DNA of 12,606 bases. Origin: an uncultured Eubacteriales bacterium (GTDB lineage: Bacteria > Bacillota > Clostridia > Peptostreptococcales > Anaerovoracaceae). This document shows, one piece after another, positions 6,114 through 12,606 of this stretch. The notes under the pieces were generated by a model. It was not told the origin of the DNA and did no database searches. It was given only the letters and a program-made list of their open reading frames with translations. A program made the position numbers and the translations under genes. The stretch spans positions 1-12,606 of the forward strand of contig CAJLHL010000070.1 of the NCBI GenBank assembly GCA_905206455.1, in the 5' to 3' direction. Position 1 is the stretch's first letter. Each line of letters opens with the position of its first letter.

Positions 6114-6607
6114 AGGGATTCGGAGATCAAGTGTTACAAAAAGAGAACAGACACAAAGGTATTTTGGCGGCTGCAGCCGCGGTTCTGGTTTTGATTCTGT
6201 GCGGCTGTCAGGGAGGAGGCGCGGCGTCTTCTGAGCCGGAGGTTTTTTCTATAGGGGAAAGCCTTCTCAAGTCGCAGGAGATCGCAGTGCTGCCGGAAGG
6301 GACTGACGAGACTCCTCAGGTGCTCCGTAGCGAGGAGGAAATCGCCTCTTTTACAGAAGAGCTGCGGATCTCAGACTGGAAAAAAGCGGTTCTTCCGGAG
6401 GGAGCGGAAAAATCCGGAATATTTTGCCTGCGGCAGACGGAAACTCTGAAACTCGGACAGCGGGCGGAAGACCGGGAGATGAAAGAAATCTGCCGGATCT
6501 GTGTCTATCGGAGTCTTCCGTATGTTACGCTGAAAATCGCCGGCCTGGAAATGACATTTTCCGTCGGGGAAGAGACAGCGGCATATTTAAATTCATATTT
6601 TATGTAA
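6110..6607 (+). CDS. Putative lipoprotein of unknown function
   Basis: A 165-aa protein starting with ATG inside an ATGA overlap with the XRE gene and preceded by AAAGGAG. Residues 16-33 form a lipoprotein signal (KGILAAAAAVLVLILCGC) with C33 as the probable lipidated cysteine; the -1 glycine fits a lipobox. The mature part is acidic and has no domain I recognise. It shows a repeated motif VLPEGTDE/VLPEGAEK (about 61 and 97), hinting at a small internal duplication. Overlap with the membrane-bound regulator suggests it could be an external partner or sensor subunit, but that is inference from position. Its stop lies inside the Pho-box-like array of the next gene. Confidence 0.75.
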   Translation: MKGFGDQVLQKENRHKGILAAAAAVLVLILCGCQGGGAASSEPEVFSIGESLLKSQEIAVLPEGTDETPQVLRSEEEIASFTEELRISDWKKAVLPEGAEKSGIFCLRQTETLKLGQRAEDREMKEICRICVYRSLPYVTLKIAGLEMTFSVGEETAAYLNSYFM

Positions 6608-6672
6608 AATTTGTGTAAAGAAACGAAGGCTATATAACAAAGATTTTACAAAGATTTTTCAAAAACCCCTCA
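6603..6672 (+). promoter_or_regulatory. Pho-box-like array upstream of the phosphate transporter gene
   Basis: ATAACA (6634-6639), TTTACA (6645-6650) and TTTTCA (6656-6661) are separated by 5 bp each, with a weak fourth unit CCCTCA (6667-6672). The stretch contains two exact tandem copies of ACAAAGATTTT (6637-6658). This is the TT(A/C/T)ACA-N5 repeat known for PhoP of Bacillus subtilis. A second pair in the other orientation, TGTAAA at 6603-6608 and 6614-6619, also sits 11 bp apart. The array ends 16 bp before the -10, as expected for PhoP activation under phosphate starvation. Confidence 0.7.
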
Positions 6673-6688
6673 GCAGATTTTACCTGTT

Positions 6689-6694
6689 TATAAT
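6689..6694 (+). promoter_or_regulatory. -10 element of the phosphate transporter gene
   Basis: A consensus TATAAT hexamer 32 bp before the start codon. There is no good -35; the Pho-box-like repeats occupy the region just upstream, as in activator-dependent promoters. Confidence 0.65.
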
Positions 6695-6725
6695 AAACTT
6701 TTTCCCGTATGCACAGGAGGGAATT

Positions 6726-8456
6726 ATGAACAGTACATTTGAAATTATTTTCGGTCTGCTGGGCGGTCTGGCGCTCTTCCTTTTCGGGATGAATATGATG
6801 AGCGATTGTCTTCAGAAAGCCGCCGGCGACAAAATGAGAAAGATTCTTGCACTATTGACCAAAAATCCTGTTCTCGGAGTCCTTGCCGGGGCTTTGACGA
6901 CCGCCGTTCTGCAGAGCAGCAGCGCGACTACGGTAATGGCGATCGGGTTTGTAAGCGCGGGGCTGATGAAGTTGCCCCAGGGCATTTCTATTATTTTGGG
7001 AGCCAATATCGGTACCACGATGACGGCTCAGCTGCTGGCATTTAAGATCAGCGACTATATTTTCGTAATTATTTTCATCGGATTTATCATTTCTTTTATT
7101 ACCAAATCGGAAAAAGTAAAAGCGGTAGGCGAGACGATCTTCGCTTTCGGACTGTTGTTTCTCGGAATCGAGACGATGGGTGATGTGATGGAGCCTCTGG
7201 CTTCCAGCCCTGTCTTCACAGATATGATCTCCCGTGTGGCTGATGTACCGGTGCTCGGTGCGGCGGTAGGCACGCTGATGACTCTGGTGGTGCAGAGCAG
7301 CAGCGCGACGATCGCGGTGCTTCAGAACTTCGCCTCTCAGGCGGGTCCGGACGGAGTTACCAGCATTATCGGTCTTTCCGGAGCGATTCCGATCCTTTTG
7401 GGGGACAATATCGGAACGACGATTACGGCGGTTCTCGCCAGTATTACTCAGTCGAGAGATGCGAAGCGCACAGCGCTGTCTCACTGTATTTTCAATATTT
7501 CAGGTTTCTGCATTTTCATATGGTTCATCGAACCGTTCGCTAAATTTATTCAGTGGATTTCGCCGAAAGGTCCGGAAGTCGAAGTGATTTCCAGACAGAT
7601 CGCCAACGCGCATACCGCGTTTAACTGTATCATGACTCTCATCTGGCTGCCGATGATCTGGCTTCTGGTGAAAATCGTAGTTAAGATCATTCCCGATGGC
7701 AAGAAGGGAATGCAGCTCGACCCTTACGGAGTGAAATATCTCGACAATCGTCTCATCAGCCAGCCCGCGGCCGCTTTAGAGCTGGTGGCCAAGGAAGTGC
7801 TTCACTGCGGACATATCGTACAGGAGATGCTGGGAGATCTGTCCAAAGCCGTATCTTCCGACGACCGCAAACGTCTGGATGAGGTCAGAAAAAAATCAGC
7901 GGCGGCTTCCGACGTCAATCAGAAAATTCAGGACTATCTGGCAGATCTGTTTTCCGGTGGTGTTCTCACAGAGGAGCAGGCCGCGCAGACGGCCGGTATC
8001 ATGTATGTGCTGGGAGATATCGACCGGATCGGGTTCCTCACAAAGAGTGTGGCGGATTCTATGGGAGATTCTTCGGTGAGAAAATTCAATTATTCCGGGG
8101 AGGCGATGAAGGATCTCAAAAAGAGCCTCGAGAGCATCGAAGATATCTACTCTGACACGCTGAAAATCATGGTGTCCAGAAGCAAATCCGAGGCGGACAG
8201 CATCCGCCGCCGCAAAGAGGAAGTCCTGGATCTGGATCTGGATATGCGCAAGGCACATCTGGAGCGGGTAAGCAGGGGCAACTGTGACGCTTCTCTGACG
8301 GCCCCGTTCAACAGTATTCTTCATAACATCGACCGTATGAGCAACAGCTGTGTCAATATCGCGGAAGCGGCTCTGGGTCAGGTGGATTTCAATTACTTTA
8401 TCAACATCAAAGTGTTCCGCGAAGAAATTAAAGAAAAAATGCAGCAGTTGGTATAG
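6726..8456 (+). CDS. Na+/phosphate cotransporter with PhoU-like domain (NptA/PNaS family)
   Basis: A 576-aa membrane transporter that imports inorganic phosphate with sodium. The N-terminal 315 residues hold the two Na/Pi-cotransporter repeats. Each contains the signature QSSSAT (63-68 and 190-195) followed by a paired G(A/D)NIGTT motif (92-98 and 226-232), as expected for this inverted-repeat fold, with about eight hydrophobic helices. The C-terminal 220 residues (about 345-570) are a soluble helical PhoU-like domain often fused to this family. Length is normal. ATG 6726 has AGGAGG 4-5 nt upstream. The Pho-box-like promoter supports control by phosphate. No clear terminator follows; the mobile element begins within about 100 bp, so a native terminator may have been displaced. 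Confidence 0.93.
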   Translation: MNSTFEIIFGLLGGLALFLFGMNMMSDCLQKAAGDKMRKILALLTKNPVLGVLAGALTTAVLQSSSATTVMAIGFVSAGLMKLPQGISIILGANIGTTMTAQLLAFKISDYIFVIIFIGFIISFITKSEKVKAVGETIFAFGLLFLGIETMGDVMEPLASSPVFTDMISRVADVPVLGAAVGTLMTLVVQSSSATIAVLQNFASQAGPDGVTSIIGLSGAIPILLGDNIGTTITAVLASITQSRDAKRTALSHCIFNISGFCIFIWFIEPFAKFIQWISPKGPEVEVISRQIANAHTAFNCIMTLIWLPMIWLLVKIVVKIIPDGKKGMQLDPYGVKYLDNRLISQPAAALELVAKEVLHCGHIVQEMLGDLSKAVSSDDRKRLDEVRKKSAAASDVNQKIQDYLADLFSGGVLTEEQAAQTAGIMYVLGDIDRIGFLTKSVADSMGDSSVRKFNYSGEAMKDLKKSLESIEDIYSDTLKIMVSRSKSEADSIRRRKEEVLDLDLDMRKAHLERVSRGNCDASLTAPFNSILHNIDRMSNSCVNIAEAALGQVDFNYFINIKVFREEIKEKMQQLV

Positions 8457-8551
8457 AGCTAACCGCGCGGATACGGAGCGAACGATAAAAAAGAGAGTTC
8501 TTTGCGAAAAGGCACACGCCCATAAGGAAGTAATTTAATCATGTTGCAGGG

Positions 8552-10476
<1,925 letters not shown>

Positions 10477-10524
10477 TCCTTTCCCGTCCTTTCCTTGTTT
10501 TGCAATGTGATAAGTTTCTCAGCA

Positions 10525-10554
10525 AGCATAGGAAAGGGGTACCCTTTCCGTAAA
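10525..10554 (-). promoter_or_regulatory. Promoter of the TnpW/recombinase operon with palindromic spacer
   Basis: On the minus strand TTTACG (10554-10549) and TATGCT (10530-10525) are 18 bp apart. The spacer is almost entirely the inverted repeat GGAAAGGG-GTA-CCCTTTCC (10531-10549). A palindrome exactly between -35 and -10 is a classic place for a repressor or MerR-type activator. The predicted start lies about 40 nt before the TnpW-like ATG. Confidence 0.5.
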
Positions 10555-10860
10555 ATCGTCCGTTTTCTGTCTGCCGACAGCGGCGATTTTTGCTTGTTGG
10601 GAAGTTTCCCAAACCCTCTGAAATTCTCTTCACTACCTACTACACCGCACAAGGCGATTTTGCCGAAGTTTTAGGCAAAATTTTTCAAAAAGTTTTTCTT
10701 ACTTCCTACTACGGAGGACGCGCCGGAAATGCCAAAGATATGCAAAAGAAAAACGCCGCAATCTGCGACGCTTCAATTATTTTTTGAAAATATATTTTGC
10801 TATTCTTTTTTGCAGTAGCATATTAAATTTTACAATGTAGAATAAATACCGTTGGAATGT
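10555..10860. other. Gene-poor region rich in inverted repeats between recombinase operon and cargo
   Basis: No convincing gene lies here. Visible structures are GCCG-acag-CGGC (10574-10585) before a T-run, palindrome TTGGGAA-gt-TTCCCAA (10597-10612), ATTTTGCC/GGCAAAAT (10657-10681) followed by T5, and CGCA/TGCG (10757-10767) before a T-rich tail. CTACTAC recurs at 10637 and 10706. A 65-codon plus-strand frame (10590-10787, TTG start, no ribosome site) reads TTYYTAQGDFAEVL and later TSYYGGRAG, and may be a degenerate remnant. A transfer origin or regulatory region of the element is possible but unproven. Confidence 0.4.
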
Positions 10861-10863
10861 ATA

Positions 10864-10892
10864 TTGACAAAACCGAGCATTTTGATTATACT
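10864..10892 (+). promoter_or_regulatory. Promoter of the TetR gene
   Basis: Consensus TTGACA (10864-10869), 17-bp spacer and TATACT (10887-10892). The start would fall near 10900, inside the proposed operator that follows, fitting autorepression. Confidence 0.85.
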
Positions 10893-10894
10893 AA

Positions 10895-10919
10895 ATACAT
10901 ACCGAACGAATGAATAACG
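10895..10919 (+). promoter_or_regulatory. Candidate TetR operator 1
   Basis: ATACATACCG (10895-10904) directly downstream of the -10 recurs exactly in front of the cargo operon. ACCGAA... and ...AACGG form an imperfect inverted repeat across 10901-10920 with GAATGAAT in the centre. The location over the transcription start fits repression by the encoded TetR protein. Confidence 0.5.
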
Positions 10920-10937
10920 GTTTGGAGGTGGTTTTTT

Positions 10938-11585
10938 ATGGCAAGAAATAAATATCCCGAAGTAACTGTTGAGAAAATATTAGAAGTATCACAGCGGTTA
11001 TTCATGGAAAAGGGATATGACAATACAACTATTCAAGATATTGTAAATGAGCTTGGTGGACTGACTAAGGGAGCAATTTATCATCATTTCAAATCAAAAG
11101 AGGAAATTATCGACGTATTGGGGGAAAAACTCTTTTTTGATAATAACCCGTTTGTTACCGTTCAGAAGCAGAAGAACTTGAATGGTTTACAGAAAATGCG
11201 AGAAGTTATTAAGCTAAACCATGTCGATATTGATAGGACAGAGCTTGGCAAACAAAGTATTCCCCTTTTGAAAAACCCCCGTTTGTTAGCAGAACTGGTT
11301 GACACAAATAGAAAATTGATTGCCCCTCTTTGGTTACAGCTTATTCAAGAGGGGATAGAGGACGGTTCTATCCAGACCGAGTATGCAAAAGAACTATCCG
11401 AACTTTTGCCCTTACTTACAAACTTTTGGTTAATTCCCTCTGTCTATCCCACAACTCCGAAAGAATTACTTTCAAAGTTTGCTTTCATTAAGTACCTGTT
11501 GGATAGTATGAACTTACCGATTATTGATGATGAAATTTTCGGTATGGTACAGAATTACTTTGAACACTTAAATGTAGGCGAGTAA
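10938..11585 (+). CDS. TetR/AcrR-family transcriptional regulator
   Basis: A 215-aa one-component repressor. The N-terminal TetR_N helix-turn-helix (about residues 10-56) reads ILEVSQRLFMEKGYDNTTIQDIV...GLTKGAIYHHFKSKEEII, very typical of the family. The C-terminal 160 residues are helical and divergent and would bind an unknown ligand. ATG 10938 has GGAGGTGG about 8 nt upstream. It is followed by its own terminator and then, 111 bp on, by the small-protein/ABC operon. The shared 10-bp sequence at both promoters suggests it represses itself and the exporter, with release by an exported compound. Codon use is more AT-rich than in the chromosomal genes left of the element. Confidence 0.92.
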   Translation: MARNKYPEVTVEKILEVSQRLFMEKGYDNTTIQDIVNELGGLTKGAIYHHFKSKEEIIDVLGEKLFFDNNPFVTVQKQKNLNGLQKMREVIKLNHVDIDRTELGKQSIPLLKNPRLLAELVDTNRKLIAPLWLQLIQEGIEDGSIQTEYAKELSELLPLLTNFWLIPSVYPTTPKELLSKFAFIKYLLDSMNLPIIDDEIFGMVQNYFEHLNVGE

Positions 11586-11587
11586 AT

Positions 11588-11618
11588 AAAATTGCCTTGA
11601 GAAAGGCAGTTTTATTTT
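11588..11618 (+). terminator. Rho-independent terminator after the TetR gene
   Basis: An 11-bp stem including one G-T pair (AAAATTGCCTT at 11588-11598 with AAGGCAGTTTT at 11603-11613), a GAGA tetraloop, and a T-rich tail ATTTTC. It begins 2 nt after the stop codon. Confidence 0.85.
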
Positions 11619-11653
11619 CAATCTAATACATTCATTCATGAGGTATTATTTTT

Positions 11654-11682
11654 TTGAACTTATACATACCGTCTTAACGTAT
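11654..11682 (+). promoter_or_regulatory. Cargo operon promoter with candidate TetR operator 2
   Basis: ATACATACCG (11662-11671) repeats operator 1 exactly. It forms part of an inverted repeat CATAC...GTATG (11665-11683). TTGAAC (11654-11659) is a possible -35, with TAACGT or ACGTAT as a weak -10. ATTCATTCAT at 11630-11639 is the reverse complement of the GAATGAAT in operator 1, a second shared element. Confidence 0.45.
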
Positions 11683-11696
11683 GAAAGGAGATTATT

Positions 11697-11936
11697 ATGT
11701 CTAACTTAGACCAAAAAATCGAAAACGCTGCAAACAAGATTGAAGTTGCCGCAAATAAGGCGTGGAAAAAGCGTTCATTCCGCATTGTATCTAAGTCTAT
11801 ATCTGCTGCGGCAGAAATCGGACTGATGATAGGTGCTGCACATTTATCTGAAAAAGGCTATAAATCAACAGCTACTTGTCTGTTTGCTTTGGGTGCGACA
11901 GGGCTTGTTTGTGATTTGATATTCAACAGAAAATAG
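11697..11936 (+). CDS. Small two-helix membrane protein of unknown function
   Basis: A 79-aa protein with AAAGGAG about 7 nt before ATG. The first 25 residues form an amphipathic helix with the near-repeat IENAANK/IEVAANK. Two hydrophobic segments follow (about 34-51 and 58-76), each rich in alanine and glycine. I do not recognise the family. It is the first gene of the operon and sits 14 bp before the ABC exporter start, so it may be an accessory subunit of the exporter or a membrane regulator. That is a guess from context. It could equally be a small immunity-type protein; no toxin or bacteriocin precursor motif (such as a double-glycine leader) is seen. Confidence 0.8.
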   Translation: MSNLDQKIENAANKIEVAANKAWKKRSFRIVSKSISAAAEIGLMIGAAHLSEKGYKSTATCLFALGATGLVCDLIFNRK

Positions 11937-11950
11937 GAGGACACCGCTGT

Positions 11951-12606
11951 ATGATACGATACTTAAAACAATACAAATTTCTGCTTTTCCTTACCGTATT
12001 ATTTACTGCTATTAGTTCCCTATCCTATGTGTTTATCGCTATCTTGTTGCAACAGGTTATGGACATTGTAGATATGGGCGATATGGACGGCTTCATCAGA
12101 ATACTACTCTTTTCTTTAGCCTACTTTGCGCTTATGGGAGTATTTATGTACCTACAATCTTTGTTCAGCAAAAAATTTGTTTGCAAGATTATGAAAGCTG
12201 TCCGTTCCAAAACCTTTATAGGAATTGAGCGACACACGATTGAGGACTATTCTAAAAATAATACTGCTGACTATTTATCCGCAATTACCAATGACGTAAA
12301 AATGATTGAAGATAATTATTTACTTCCCTTGCTGCAAGTTATCCAATATACGATTATTTTTATATCTTCCCTTGCTGTAATGATTTACTTTGACATTATC
12401 GTTACAGTCTGTGTGATTATCGCAATCACTATTATGCTTATTGTACCCAGTCTGTTCGGAGGACTGCTCTCCAAACGACAGGATAAATATTCTGATATGC
12501 TATCCAATTTTACAAATCATGTAAAAGACCTGTTATCCGCCTTTGAACTTATCAAGTCGTACCGAATGAAAAAATATATCCTTTCACGATTTGAAACAAG
12601 CACTGA
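11951..12606 (+). CDS. ABC exporter half-transporter, N-terminal membrane domain (cut by window end)
   Basis: The frame is open from ATG 11951 to the end of the window (218 codons plus 2 nt), with AGGAGG (11935-11940) 10 nt upstream. The protein starts MIRYLKQYKFLLFLTVLFTAISSLSYVFIAILLQQVMDIV and shows the ABC_membrane exporter pattern: TM1 (about 10-35), TM2 (about 50-68), a cytoplasmic helix with SAITNDVKMIEDNYLLPL, then TM3-TM4 (about 130-168), followed by SKRQDKYSDMLSNFTNHVKDLLSAFELIKSY. The ATPase domain should follow beyond the window. Related TetR-linked half-transporters usually export drugs, peptides or lipids, and often come in pairs. Substrate and partner cannot be judged here. Confidence 0.85.
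   Translation, partial: MIRYLKQYKFLLFLTVLFTAISSLSYVFIAILLQQVMDIVDMGDMDGFIRILLFSLAYFALMGVFMYLQSLFSKKFVCKIMKAVRSKTFIGIERHTIEDYSKNNTADYLSAITNDVKMIEDNYLLPLLQVIQYTIIFISSLAVMIYFDIIVTVCVIIAITIMLIVPSLFGGLLSKRQDKYSDMLSNFTNHVKDLLSAFELIKSYRMKKYILSRFETST

Noticed and set aside
6852..7484. 210-codon minus-strand frame inside the phosphate transporter gene
   Set aside because: It is antisense to a strongly conserved coding region, highly basic and low in plausible motifs, with no ribosome site seen; a shadow frame.

Overview
The window looks like a chromosomal stretch of a low- to mid-GC Gram-positive anaerobe of the Clostridia, most likely a gut Lachnospiraceae-type Firmicute. Strong AGGAGG-type ribosome sites, a VanR/VanS-like pair, a clostridial two-cluster ferredoxin and a Tn4451-type serine recombinase all point there. 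The taxonomic call is inference from gene families, not a database match.

Region 1 (1-5000) is an envelope-stress block. A VanR-like response regulator and a VanS-like kinase overlap by 8 bp. They are followed by a membrane-anchored C39-like cysteine peptidase, a ferredoxin-like protein with its own structured leader, and a convergent membrane-anchored N-acetylmuramoyl-L-alanine amidase. No vanH, ligase, vanX, vanY or vanT gene lies in the window, so the regulatory pair is not next to glycopeptide-resistance enzymes here. The amidase promoter region carries tandem 11-bp repeats typical of OmpR-family binding sites; their core resembles the VanR box (TCGTAAG, TTGTAAG). This suggests VanRS-like control of a wall hydrolase.

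Region 2 (5000-8456) begins with an extended -10 promoter and a structured, gene-free stretch ending in a T-run, which may be a small RNA or leader. A membrane-anchored XRE regulator and a translationally coupled lipoprotein follow. Next comes a Na+/phosphate cotransporter with a C-terminal PhoU-like domain, preceded by an array of Pho-box-like 11-bp repeats and a TATAAT -10.

Region 3 (about 8540 to beyond 12606) is the terminal part of a mobile element. A large serine recombinase (TnpX type) and a TnpW-like small protein are read on the minus strand toward the phosphate transporter, from a promoter whose spacer is a palindrome. A gap of about 460 bp is rich in inverted repeats. On the plus strand follows a more AT-rich cargo cassette: a TetR regulator, a 79-aa two-helix membrane protein, and the start of an ABC exporter half-transporter cut by the window end. 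The TetR promoter and the cargo promoter share the sequence ATACATACCG, a likely operator, so the cassette looks like a TetR-controlled efflux unit.
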